A stretch of DNA of 64,000 nt from Streptomyces sporangiiformans (lineage in GTDB: Bacteria > Actinomycetota > Actinomycetes > Streptomycetales > Streptomycetaceae). How positions within the stretch are numbered: position 1 is the first letter of the stretch; each line of letters opens with the position of its first letter. Below are positions 8,573 through 17,345 of this stretch, piece by piece. The position numbers and the translations under genes were made by a program. The notes under the pieces are model-generated. The model saw only the letters and a list, made by a program, of their open reading frames with translations, was not told where the DNA came from and made no database searches. The stretch spans positions 1 to 64,000 of the forward strand of contig NZ_VCHX02000173.1 in NCBI RefSeq assembly GCF_005768555.2, written 5' to 3'.

Positions 8573-10507
8573 TGCTTGACGGTGGGCCTAGACAACATAG
8601 GACCCCTTGTGGGGCTTGTTCGCTTTCACGTTACGGACCGGGACGTCGGTCGTGCGGCGGATAACCCGGATCTGGCCGTCCAGCTCGACGGTGATCGTCG
8701 TGTCCGACACGTGCACGGTCACGGTCTGGCCTGCGTAGGGGCGGCCGAGGGAGACGCTCTGGCGGCAGACCATGACCGTGCCGACCGCGCTGACCCGCCG
8801 CTGCACGCGGACCGGCTCGACGCGGGGCCGCGGGGCCGGTCCCGCGGGCCGCAGTCCCCGCAGACGCTGCACCGCATCGAGGGTGAGCGGGTTGGGCCAC
8901 ACCCGCAGCAGTTCCCGCGAGGACAGATCGAAGAACGACAGCGTCTCGTCGTCGATCCGGATGCCCACCTGGCGGCCGCCGAGGATCTCCGCTGCCAGCA
9001 CCTGGTGCCCGCCCAGATTCACCAGGCCGCTGTTGTTCACGGCCCGGTCAACCTCGAACGCCGCCGCGTCGCCGGCAGGCAGCGGGGCCGTTCCGGCCGC
9101 ACGTCCTCCCCGGGCGGCCAGCTGCGCGAGGTCCGCCACGGACAGGTGTGAACGCACGCTCTTGATCCGCGTCCCGGCGATCAGTAGATGGATCACCGAG
9201 GTGTCGGCCCAGAACGTCACCGTCAGCCCCGAGCGGGAAGGGCCGAGCCAGAACTGCTTGCCCGCGACCTGAAGATTCCCACTCGCGGGCACCACCCGCT
9301 CGAACTCCACCTGCCCGCCCTCGTCCACCTGCACCACCAAAGGAAGAGGGACAGGAGCAGGCGCCGCTTCGACCGGACCCGGCACCGCAGCGGGAGCCGT
9401 CCGCTGCTGCGGCACCAGTGCAAGCACTCCGGGGATCTTCAGGCCCAGTACGTCCCGTTCCTGCTCAGGAACCGGGGTGAACCGGTCCGTCGGGGACTGC
9501 ATGTCCAGGGCCTGATGCGGCCGGACGGAGTTGTACTCCTGAACCCACGCATCCAGCGCCGCCTGAGCCTCCTCGATGCTCTCGAACGCTCCGCAGTCGT
9601 CGAGGAGTTCGCGCCGCAGCGTCTGATGGAACCGCTCGACCTTGCCCGTGGTGGTCGGTGAGGCCGGCTGGGTGAGCCGGTGCGCGATCCCGTTCTCCCG
9701 GCAGATCCGGTCGAACAACACCTCACCACCATGCCCGAACCGGTCGGTGAACTGCTTGCCGTTGTCCGTGAGCACCTCTTCCGGCACTCCGAACGCCTGC
9801 AAGGCCCGGGCGAACGCCGCGCAGACCGCCCGTCCCGTCGCCTGCTCGACCACCGAAGCGATCACGCAATACCGGGAGTGGTCATCCACACCCGTCACAA
9901 CCTTGGCCTCGGTCAGTTCACCGGTCACCGGGTTGACCAGCATCACCCCGCCGACGATGTCCATCTGCCACAACTGCATCGGCCGATCCCGCTGCCAGCG
10001 CTTGTAATCCGACCGCTTCCGGCGCCGCACCCCCGGCTCCACCAGCCCATGCCTGACCAGAATCCGATACACCGTTATCCGTGACGGCACCGGGCTCACC
10101 GCCCCGGACGGCTCCAGCACATGAGCGATCCGCCGCGGACCCCACCGAGGATGCTTACGCCGCAGCTCACACACGGCCGCCTCCACCTCGGCAGAAGCCT
10201 GATGCGGACACGACGCCGGCCTACGTGAACGGTCCACCAACCCGGCCAGCCCCGAAGCCTCATACCGGGACTTCCACCCGCTCACCGTCTGCCGGGAGAC
10301 GCCCAGCTGGGCGGCGACCTCCGTCACCGTCGCACCCGCCAGCACCGCCAGGACAGCCCGGTATCTCTGCTCGACAACCGACAACTCCACCAGCGCCAAT
10401 CCCGGCCTCCCGCCACACGCCGCAACGACGCGCACAGAAAAGCCGAACACGGCCACTGTCAACCATCAGCTGGGACCGAACTGTCAAGCATCACCCGGGA
10501 CCGGACA
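8556..10507 (-). mobile_element. IS481-type insertion sequence, apparently intact
   Basis: Terminal repeats begin TGTC at 8556 and, inverted, end GGACA at 10507; they agree in about 22 of 28 positions, sharing TGATGCTTGAC. The right end carries a second, tandem copy of the repeat (around 10456-10480), so it has two transposase-site-like blocks. The element encloses one full-length transposase gene and cuts the 3' end of the DUF1152 relic. No target duplication is evident. Confidence 0.75.
8588..10462 (-). CDS. IS481-family transposase with long C-terminal domain
   Basis: The N-terminal part has a helix-turn-helix (TVTEVAAQLGVSRQTVSGWKSRYEASG). An rve-type DDE integrase core follows: WQMDIVGGVM, VTGVDDHSRY, EEVLTDNGKQF and a final TTTGKVERFHQTLRRELL. 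After VRPHQALDMQSPTDRFTP, about 300 more residues contain a repeat-like domain (VNNSGLVNLGGHQVLAAEILGGRQVGIRIDDETLSFFD). That extension is seen in the long actinobacterial IS481 subgroup. At 624 residues the gene is uninterrupted, so the element may still be mobile. Confidence 0.88.
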   Translation of the reverse strand: MTVAVFGFSVRVVAACGGRPGLALVELSVVEQRYRAVLAVLAGATVTEVAAQLGVSRQTVSGWKSRYEASGLAGLVDRSRRPASCPHQASAEVEAAVCELRRKHPRWGPRRIAHVLEPSGAVSPVPSRITVYRILVRHGLVEPGVRRRKRSDYKRWQRDRPMQLWQMDIVGGVMLVNPVTGELTEAKVVTGVDDHSRYCVIASVVEQATGRAVCAAFARALQAFGVPEEVLTDNGKQFTDRFGHGGEVLFDRICRENGIAHRLTQPASPTTTGKVERFHQTLRRELLDDCGAFESIEEAQAALDAWVQEYNSVRPHQALDMQSPTDRFTPVPEQERDVLGLKIPGVLALVPQQRTAPAAVPGPVEAAPAPVPLPLVVQVDEGGQVEFERVVPASGNLQVAGKQFWLGPSRSGLTVTFWADTSVIHLLIAGTRIKSVRSHLSVADLAQLAARGGRAAGTAPLPAGDAAAFEVDRAVNNSGLVNLGGHQVLAAEILGGRQVGIRIDDETLSFFDLSSRELLRVWPNPLTLDAVQRLRGLRPAGPAPRPRVEPVRVQRRVSAVGTVMVCRQSVSLGRPYAGQTVTVHVSDTTITVELDGQIRVIRRTTDVPVRNVKANKPHKGSYVV

Positions 10508-10800
10508 GCCCCTAGGCCAGCGACTGAGTTACAACTTTCTCTACGGGTTCAAGCCCCGGCTGCGCTCCGCTCCGCCGGGCGCGCTTCCCGGCTCCGCCGC
10601 CCTCCGCGCTCATGCCTCCGGCCCGCGCTGCGGGCGCTGCGCCGACGCGCGCCCACATGTGAATAGGGCCGGGAGGCCATGAGTCGAGCACCGCATAGCA
10701 CGACCGCGGCCAAAGCATGCCTCCGGCGGGGGCGCTCAGGCTCCGAGATGGCGGGGGCGCCGTTCGCGAGTGCCGGCGGGGTAGTGGCGTGCGCGAGGGC

Positions 10801-10950
10801 GCTCCCATCCCGTCTGCCATCGACCCAGGCAGAGCCGAGCAGACGCGGCCCCTGGCGTCCAGGTCGTTCGTACAGTTGCGCGCTCCACCTGGACGCCAGG
10901 AACCACGCCCGCTCCACGGTGTGTGGGTCGACGGCAGACGGGATGGGAGC
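10801..10950. repeat. 150-bp nested imperfect palindrome
   Basis: The outer arms 10801-10827 and 10924-10950 are inverted copies with one mismatch in 27. Inside them, 10851-10864 and 10887-10900 form a perfect 14-bp inverted pair that extends to 16 of 18. The stretch between arms is weakly complementary. It sits in a 567-bp gap with no gene, between the IS481 element and a small membrane-anchored protein. It could be a MITE-like element or a replication or transfer site. Confidence 0.75.
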
Positions 10951-11074
10951 TGGGGTAAGTGGTGGGTGAGGGGGAGAGCAGAAGATCTCGCACACCCGCT
11001 ATGACCACGCCGAGCAGGTCCCTTATCTCGTCAACCACCCACGGCGCTCCGAAAGATCAGCGAAGCTGCAGGCT

Positions 11075-11653
11075 ATGGATGCAGGACTTGCGGCTGTACT
11101 GGGAGCGACTGTTGGTGCGGTAGGCACCGGCGGCGCAGGCATCGTTGCAGCCCTACTCGCACGCTCTCAAGGTCGCTCTCAGCTGAGCGCAGAGTACGCG
11201 CGTTTCATCAGAGAACAGCGGAAGGCTGCCTACACCGCGTACACGGCAGCAGTTCTCAAAGAGCACGAGAGGCTGAACGACGCCAGTACTCATCTAGAGA
11301 TGGCCGCACACGCCGAGGGGGACGACCGGGCTGAAGCAGTAGGAGCGGCGCGGACGGAGTACAGAGCCGTACAGGACGAGTGGGGGGATCTTGAACGCCG
11401 CTACGCGGAGGTGGCCGTTGAGGGCCCTCCAGCTATCACTCGGTCCGCTGTGCAGATCAGCGGAGCCTTCAATGACTACGAAAATCGTGTCTTGGCGTGC
11501 CTTCAGGCTTTCGAAGGCGGACGAAGCCCAGCTCCCGACGACCTCGCACAGCTCGGAGAAGTGCATCGCGCTTCGTACGACGCTTATCACGCGTTCCTCA
11601 AGCAGGCCTCGGAGGTGATTGGTGCCGACGGCATACGGAGGCTCCCGGAGTAG
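11075..11653 (+). CDS. hypothetical membrane-anchored coiled-coil protein
   Basis: This 192-residue protein starts with a glycine- and alanine-rich hydrophobic segment (about residues 4-28), a likely single membrane anchor. A charged, mostly helical region follows (SAEYARFIREQRKAAYTAYTAAVLKEHERLNDASTHLEMAA). The remainder is acidic and helical, with no enzyme motif. Similar anchored helical proteins are common orphans in Streptomyces mobile regions. I do not recognise a named family and make no functional claim. It is flanked by the palindrome and a strong terminator. Confidence 0.6.
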   Translation: MDAGLAAVLGATVGAVGTGGAGIVAALLARSQGRSQLSAEYARFIREQRKAAYTAYTAAVLKEHERLNDASTHLEMAAHAEGDDRAEAVGAARTEYRAVQDEWGDLERRYAEVAVEGPPAITRSAVQISGAFNDYENRVLACLQAFEGGRSPAPDDLAQLGEVHRASYDAYHAFLKQASEVIGADGIRRLPE

Positions 11654-11990
11654 CTCGCCGAAGCAGTCTCAAGGCACAGCTCTTGTCAAGCGACCGCAGA
11701 TGCCTGACATCAGCACCTGACACCAACAACGGTGAACGCACACGCACCGAGGCGGACTGCAGCGGCCAACGCTAGCCCGCGTGGCTGCTGACTTGCTGTG
11801 TCAGAGCACTACGGTGATCGACCTGATAAAGGTGAGGCCACAGGTTCAACACGCCGTGCAGGCCGCCCTGGGACGCAGGCGACGTTGAGCCCGGAGCGAG
11901 AGCGCTGTAGGCGACCGTGCCCCAGGCGTGCCCGATCGAGCGGGAAACAGCGGGGAACGGCAGGCGCCCACGGGCAACGCCCGACACAAC

Positions 11991-12021
11991 GGCCCCTGAC
12001 CGATTTACCTGGTCAGGGGCC
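11991..12021. terminator. rho-independent-like hairpin
   Basis: A perfect 11-bp stem (GGCCCCTGACC with GGTCAGGGGCC) with a 9-base loop lies between two convergent small genes, so it could serve both. The rest of 11654-12085 shows no gene I can support. Confidence 0.6.
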
Positions 12022-12085
12022 ATCAAGCTGCGCGGTGGGTGTGGGATTTGACCCCCGGTGACTCGCGCCACGACGGTTTTCAAGA

Positions 12086-12586
12086 TCACCGGAGAAGTCG
12101 ATTATCGAAAGCCTCAGAAACTTCTACGGGGTGCCCTCGCTCCATCTGAACGTGCCAGAGGACAGCCTCCTGACCGAACTCCTCGAAGTGTGGCCAGGGT
12201 CGCCAGCCGAACTTTGGCTCGCGAGCATCAAGAACGTGGACCCCATGGAGGTAGGTTCTGGCGAAGGTTGATCCCCATTCTTGCAGTACCGCCTCCTTGC
12301 TCACGTACCTCTTTGCCACGTACAGGCCGAGGATGTCGAACATTGCGATGGCGCTAACAACTTGCCGGTAGTCATGTGGCCTTTGGAGCAGGTCATGAAC
12401 ATTCCCACTACCGCGAATTTCGTCCCATAGGATCTGGCGGCCACTCAGGAGGTCCGGATGCGTCAGGCGCTCATGTAGTGACAGGAACAGGTCGCGCTGC
12501 TTCTCCCGCCGGCCGTGGAACCATGTGCCTATGCTCACCGCCAGAGCCGCGAAAGCTACAATCACTGTCCACCCATCTGCATCCAT
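12086..12586 (-). CDS. hypothetical membrane protein, DUF4760-like
   Basis: The 166-residue protein begins DGWTVIVAFAALAVSIGTWF, one N-terminal membrane helix, followed by HGRREKQRDLFLSLHERLTHPDLLSGRQILWDEIR. The rest is soluble and helical, with AIAMFDILGLYVAKRYVSKEAVLQEWGSTFARTY near the middle. This pattern resembles the DUF4760 group of small membrane proteins of unknown function. ATG at 12586 has a GGAGG-type site upstream; an open frame continues further upstream but has no support. Its 3' end faces the terminator hairpin. Confidence 0.65.
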   Translation of the reverse strand: MDADGWTVIVAFAALAVSIGTWFHGRREKQRDLFLSLHERLTHPDLLSGRQILWDEIRGSGNVHDLLQRPHDYRQVVSAIAMFDILGLYVAKRYVSKEAVLQEWGSTFARTYLHGVHVLDAREPKFGWRPWPHFEEFGQEAVLWHVQMERGHPVEVSEAFDNRLLR

Positions 12587-13216
12587 CCCTGCCTCCCGCT
12601 TGGTCGACACAGTCGGTTTCCTACACTCAAGACTGTCGCAGTGATCAAACAACCACACACGACACAGGTCCGCTCGATGAGTTACTGCGTGCTGCCCACA
12701 ACAGACAGGCCGGATCCTCCAGATCTGAAGCAGGAGGCTCTGCCAGAGCAAGGCCGACAGCGGTGAGTGTCTACCAGCGTGACAACCGCGACGGACAGCA
12801 CAGAACAGGCGCAGACACTGATGGGCCACCACCGCACGTCAGAGACGCACTTGCCCGCTCGGGCCTCCATCTGAGTTACTTCGGGACGAAGCTGTCGGGT
12901 GCCACAGTCGGCCACATCGTGCGGTCAACCACGGTCAACGACGGCTCGCCACAGTCGAGATGCTCGCTGGCCTGAGCTGCCGCTACCGCCGGTGTGACCT
13001 GGGCGCCTGCGCTGCCGATCACACCCGCCCTTACAAGGCGGTGCTCAGTTGGCTAGCTTGCCCAAGATGGACCTTGCCGAGGCCCATTAGATAGCCGTCA
13101 GCTTCTTTGGCAGCCGCACGGAGAACGCCGGCCGCTACGCGCAGTCCGGGTCGTCCCCAGCTCGGGCGGCAGCACTTGACTCGCCCATTGAGACTCCACC
13201 GACCTAACACGCGACG
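12587..13216. other. gap without a supported gene
   Basis: Open frames here lack ribosome sites and family resemblance. No repeat or RNA structure stood out. It separates the hypothetical membrane gene from the end of the candidate defence operon. Confidence 0.4.
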
Positions 13217-14269
13217 CTACTCCTTTTCTATCTGCAGCATCCTATGGTCCGCATCGAGTTCCCGCGTTCGACACATCGGCGATTCCAAAGAATCGACGGT
13301 AACACTGTGCCGCCTCACCCCCGGAGACCATGAGATACCCCTGCTGGTTGCAGTGATGCTCAGCGATCCTGCACAAGCAAATCTGGAATAAATTCCTGAC
13401 TGGCCACTGGTCGAAGCAGGAAGTGAAGATGCGTGACACGCTCGACTGACTTGAGTACAGGCTATCTGCACCTTGGACCCCAGCGCGTCCCGAATACCAT
13501 CTACAATTTCTTTGCGCGGATTCAAAAAGCTTGATCGCCCGTGGGAGAAAATCACCAGGTCCGGCTGAACGGCTATCGCTAACTCCCTTGCAAATTCCCT
13601 ATTATCCGCAGCACCCGATCGGCCGCCATGGTGCGGAAACACCAGAACTGGCGCCGTCATATCGACACCGACCCGTTGCATTTCAGCGAAACCTTTGGCA
13701 TCAAGATCCCCGGGCAGCAAGACGGCCGGACTGCCATCCAGTTCGATTCGAACTACTGCAGACATACCGTTGGAGGTAATAGACCCAACAGGGTGCTTAC
13801 CCTTCGCGGGACCAACCCCGGCCCACAGGATCCCCGGATGAAGGATGCGTACGCCTATTCTTCCACAATCAAGAGCCCCATTCGCGCCCACATTGAGATT
13901 GGTGCGAACATCAATCAACCCCCGCTTGTGGCGATCGGCTGCCACAGTGAGAAGGTCAATGAAGGCTTCGGATAGCTTTGTGGAATCTGGATTTGCCCAT
14001 AACGCCTTTACGGCAACTTCGTCGTGCGCCATGAGCGCTGCAGCGCCTTTAATGTGATCGTTGTCTGCATGCGAAAGAATGAGATGGTCGACGGTGCTCG
14101 CGCCAACGCGGCCCATTGCCTCCAGGAGCGGCATAATAGCTGGCACATCCACTACGACCCCACTTGGCCCATCGTGGATGAACGAACAGTTCCCATGCCC
14201 GACGTTTAGAATCTGGGCCGCCGGCCCAACAGACGTCCGTTGGTTCGGGAGCTCTGCTTTACTAGTCAC
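13217..14269 (-). CDS. MBL-fold metallo-hydrolase, ComEC/Rec2-like
   Basis: A stand-alone metallo-beta-lactamase-fold protein of 350 residues, like the soluble C-terminal domain of ComEC. The start ILNVGHGNCSFIHDGPSGVVVDVP is followed by metal motif HADNDH (residues 67-72). VLLPGDLDAKG and FPHHGG supply the later metal ligands. The family includes nucleases and phosphodiesterases. No membrane segment is present, so it is not a DNA-uptake channel. It is the last gene of a three-gene run with a response regulator and a GHKL ATPase, only 13 bp after the regulator, which suggests it is the effector of that system. Confidence 0.8.
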   Translation of the reverse strand: MTSKAELPNQRTSVGPAAQILNVGHGNCSFIHDGPSGVVVDVPAIMPLLEAMGRVGASTVDHLILSHADNDHIKGAAALMAHDEVAVKALWANPDSTKLSEAFIDLLTVAADRHKRGLIDVRTNLNVGANGALDCGRIGVRILHPGILWAGVGPAKGKHPVGSITSNGMSAVVRIELDGSPAVLLPGDLDAKGFAEMQRVGVDMTAPVLVFPHHGGRSGAADNREFARELAIAVQPDLVIFSHGRSSFLNPRKEIVDGIRDALGSKVQIACTQVSRACHASSLPASTSGQSGIYSRFACAGSLSITATSRGISWSPGVRRHSVTVDSLESPMCRTRELDADHRMLQIEKE

Positions 14270-14282
14270 GACCTGTACCCCC

Positions 14283-15017
14283 TCAGAACGTCGACAGCCA
14301 GCTGCGTGGAACCTCAGGAGCCAATTCGAAATTCTCGAAGAAGAGCTCCTCAGAGGACCTCGCGTGGATATTTACCCTGGCCATAAAACGCTTCCCGGGC
14401 AGTTCATCCTCCGTCATGCCCACACACGAAGTGATCATGTCTGCCGGAAGAATCACGGCATCGACAGGGTCCCAAGCAACGACGATTACTTCGACAATCG
14501 GCTCAGACCCGATACGGTCCACCCGTAGCACCCGAACGACCGTTCGATGCCCAACCCTTTCTGGAGCTGGCCCTATCAGTTGTTCACGATGAGCTCGTGT
14601 CAGTGCTGATTCAATCTCCGCTGGCTCAAAACGCTTTCTAAGCATGCAAGGGATACTGGAACGGTACCTGCGAATACTGGTCTGTTCGTCGAGGTCAGCG
14701 TAGCCCGTGATGAGGACTGCCGGGACTCGCCGCTTGTTGCTGGCAGCGACAACTTGAGCTCCGGTAAATGGAGCAGTAGCCGAATGACTCAGCCTGTGGT
14801 CGCAAACAAGTCCCTCGGCCCTAGCAGCAACTGTATCCAGGAGCTCTTGGAGGGTTGGGTACGTCGGATCGATAGCGATGGGTACAAATTCTGCATCTTC
14901 CAACAGGATAGAAGTACGCCTCATATCATCAAGCGAGTCATCTACCACTGCGATCTTGGAGCCAGGCCTCAAGGTATCAAGAACGCTCTGCACTTTTACC
15001 CCAACTACGCGGTGCAC
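14283..15017 (-). CDS. response-regulator receiver protein
   Basis: The N-terminal receiver-like domain has acidic pair DD (residues 26-27) in IAVVDDSLDD and a candidate phospho-acceptor Asp73 in LVCDHRLS. VLITGYAD precedes the switch region. The C-terminal 110 residues hold no DNA-binding motif that I can see; they are beta-rich (TVVRVLRVDRIGSEPIVEVIVVAWD). It therefore may act by protein contact, not as a classic transcription factor. It lies between the kinase-like gene (20 bp upstream) and the MBL gene, the arrangement of a signalling relay. Confidence 0.78.
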   Translation of the reverse strand: MHRVVGVKVQSVLDTLRPGSKIAVVDDSLDDMRRTSILLEDAEFVPIAIDPTYPTLQELLDTVAARAEGLVCDHRLSHSATAPFTGAQVVAASNKRRVPAVLITGYADLDEQTSIRRYRSSIPCMLRKRFEPAEIESALTRAHREQLIGPAPERVGHRTVVRVLRVDRIGSEPIVEVIVVAWDPVDAVILPADMITSCVGMTEDELPGKRFMARVNIHARSSEELFFENFELAPEVPRSWLSTF

Positions 15018-15037
15018 ATCGATGAATTCGATTGACC

Positions 15038-17131
15038 TTACAAGTTAATCCGAGGAAATGAGACGTAAAACTCTGCGCCGCCCAGTTCACCGTTCTCGAC
15101 TGCCCAGATCTTTCCCTTAAGGTCGAGCACGATGTCTCGAACGATGGTAAGCCCCATACCAGTACCCTCGTTCCTGGTAGATTTACCAGGCTTCCATACG
15201 TCATCTTTATCCAGTCCAACAATTCCAGGCCCGGAGTCCAGTACTCCCAGGGTCACCTCCTCCGGGTGAACCTCGGTACGAACAATTATTTCTCGAGTGC
15301 TTGACTGGTACGTAGGACTCGTGAAAGCGGCCACAGAATTCGCAAGAAAGTTGGCCAAGATAGCTTCGATAGACGCGATGGTTGAACGTACGACCGCAGA
15401 GGGGGCTTGGACGAGATCCGTTGACACAGAGACCTGCGCTTCAGCAAAATACGGTTCGAAACTTTCCGTCATCTCCTGCACAATCGCGTTGACGTCAACG
15501 TCCCGCCATTTGCGCTTACGCTGCTTCAACAGCTCCAACGGCAATTCGGCGAAGGTGTGCAGAGATGCTGCTGACCTACGAATGAGGTCCACCGGATCGC
15601 CGAGGACTGAAACAAAGCGCTCATTACCCAGTTCTCGTTCACCACGCCGAGCAATGGACCCAACCATTTGTTCGATGGTGTCGACTGGGCGAAGAGTCTC
15701 ATGCGCAAAAACTGCAGTAGTAGTGCCAACTGTGCTGAGAGTGCGATACAACATGAGGTCGCTCTCTACGACCTCCAACCTCTCGGCCATGGCCGCCCTA
15801 TCCTCGCGCACAGCCTGTTGAACCATCGGGCGGACACTCTCCGGCACGAGCCGTAGCGCCGCATCAACCTTATCCCGAGTTTCTTTTACCTTCTCTCGAG
15901 TTTTCTTCTTTTCTTCGACCTTCCGCTTATCTCGCCGTTCAAGCCGTACATCAGCCGCCCATTCGAGCGAGGCGCGAACAAACTCCTTCAGTTCCACAAA
16001 GGCGAAATTCTCGACAAAACCACTACGGTCAGTCTTCGGTACCAACTGGCCATTATCAGCAACAACCATCACGCGTCCGACAGAGTTATTGGTTCCGGGC
16101 CGCTCCTCTGGATTCCGCTTCTGCAGGACGTTCATGTCCAGCCAGTCGTAACCGCGGTCTCCATACGGATGAACCCGCAATCCTCGCTGATAAAAGTGGA
16201 CCCCGCCAACCTCGTCGAGCCAGGCCAAATAGGCCTTCCTGAGTGCTGGAGTCAGTTGTGCGTTAAAGGATGGACGAGTGCGGTTGAACATCCAGATCTC
16301 GAGCTCTGCCGTAGGAGCCATGTATCCAGAATGGTTCCCCATCGCGGAACTTGACGCGACAGCAAAATGATCTCCGGACGCGAGTACGGTTCCGGCACCA
16401 TCCAGCAGATACGCTGCTGCTTGACCATTCTCGTCAAGAGTTGCCCGCAGCATATAATTGGCACCTTCAAAAAAGCCTGTATCTACAACTTTTTGAAGCT
16501 CAACAAAATCTGGCGCGTCGAGAGTGATAGTGAAATCTTCACCCTTGTCGGGGAAAGGGCCGGTCAACATGACTAGGGACCGAGCCAGTCGCCTCACATC
16601 AGAATCTGCAAGCGGAGCTCGAAGATTCTTGATTTCAATAGTCGTTCCTGGCTTCTCCGATGTTTCCCTGGAGGTTACTTCAAGGTCGACATCCTCGATG
16701 GCAGCAGCCTGATCGTACCGAGCCCAGTCAATCTGCACGACATACTCGACTCCTGCTTCCGATTTGGGCCGAGTCCGAACTACGGCCTCACGCCCAAGCC
16801 TCAAGGCTGCGAGTCGGCCGAGCCCTTTCTCACCGACCTTTCGCCGACCGCGGGGCGTAACAGAATCTTCTACTTTGCCGGAGCGCCCGAGAATTAGAAA
16901 TCCGTCTCTAATATCTTCAGCGGTCATCCCCTCGCCAACGTCGGTCACAACGATGGTTCCACCGATTTCACCGACATCCAGCAAGCTGACTTCGCAGCTG
17001 ACTGCGTCAGCGTCGTAGGAGTTTCGCGCCAACTCGACGATTCCCAGGTCCGGATGGGGGATGAGTTCCTCGCCGAGTCGAGCGAGCATCTCCGGCGCGA
17101 AGCGCAGACGTTCTGTACCCATGTGCCCCAT
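15038..17131 (-). CDS. dual-GHKL ATPase / histidine-kinase-like sensor
   Basis: The 697-residue protein contains two ATPase modules. The N-terminal one is of the HSP90/MutL type: ELARNSYDAD (33-42), TDVGEGMT and GEKGLGR (100-106). A charged coiled coil (ERRDKRKVEEKKKTREKVKE) joins it to a histidine-kinase part. That part has the possible phospho-acceptor FAHETLRP, then N-box ANSVAAF, DSGPGI and GTGMGLTIVRDI. No membrane helix is visible, so sensing is cytoplasmic. Such MORC/HSP90-like plus kinase fusions are frequent in prokaryotic conflict systems. It starts the operon with the receiver and MBL genes and is divergent from a DNA methylase. Confidence 0.85.
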   Translation of the reverse strand: MGHMGTERLRFAPEMLARLGEELIPHPDLGIVELARNSYDADAVSCEVSLLDVGEIGGTIVVTDVGEGMTAEDIRDGFLILGRSGKVEDSVTPRGRRKVGEKGLGRLAALRLGREAVVRTRPKSEAGVEYVVQIDWARYDQAAAIEDVDLEVTSRETSEKPGTTIEIKNLRAPLADSDVRRLARSLVMLTGPFPDKGEDFTITLDAPDFVELQKVVDTGFFEGANYMLRATLDENGQAAAYLLDGAGTVLASGDHFAVASSSAMGNHSGYMAPTAELEIWMFNRTRPSFNAQLTPALRKAYLAWLDEVGGVHFYQRGLRVHPYGDRGYDWLDMNVLQKRNPEERPGTNNSVGRVMVVADNGQLVPKTDRSGFVENFAFVELKEFVRASLEWAADVRLERRDKRKVEEKKKTREKVKETRDKVDAALRLVPESVRPMVQQAVREDRAAMAERLEVVESDLMLYRTLSTVGTTTAVFAHETLRPVDTIEQMVGSIARRGERELGNERFVSVLGDPVDLIRRSAASLHTFAELPLELLKQRKRKWRDVDVNAIVQEMTESFEPYFAEAQVSVSTDLVQAPSAVVRSTIASIEAILANFLANSVAAFTSPTYQSSTREIIVRTEVHPEEVTLGVLDSGPGIVGLDKDDVWKPGKSTRNEGTGMGLTIVRDIVLDLKGKIWAVENGELGGAEFYVSFPRINL

Positions 17132-17345
17132 ATCCCCCGCGTCTTAGGCCATGCTCGCGCTCAACAGCACAGCTAGCGCTGCCCGTTGAGACGGCGTCGG
17201 CGGCTCACCCCTCGCAACCAGCGTAGTGCTGCGCGTAGATCTGTGCACTACGTTGGAGGTCATCTCTGACTCAAAGCAAGCTCTCATGGCCGATAGTGGC
17301 GCAACGTCAGGGCTGTGAACTAGATCAACAGGGAGTAGGTCCGGG

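Noticed and set aside
12376..12975. 199-residue plus-strand frame after the hypothetical membrane gene
   Set aside because: No ribosome site, no family resemblance and its first part is antisense to the better-supported gene at 12086-12586.
13217..14269. Competence protein ComEC
   Set aside because: Only the soluble MBL part is present; there are no membrane helices or competence neighbours.
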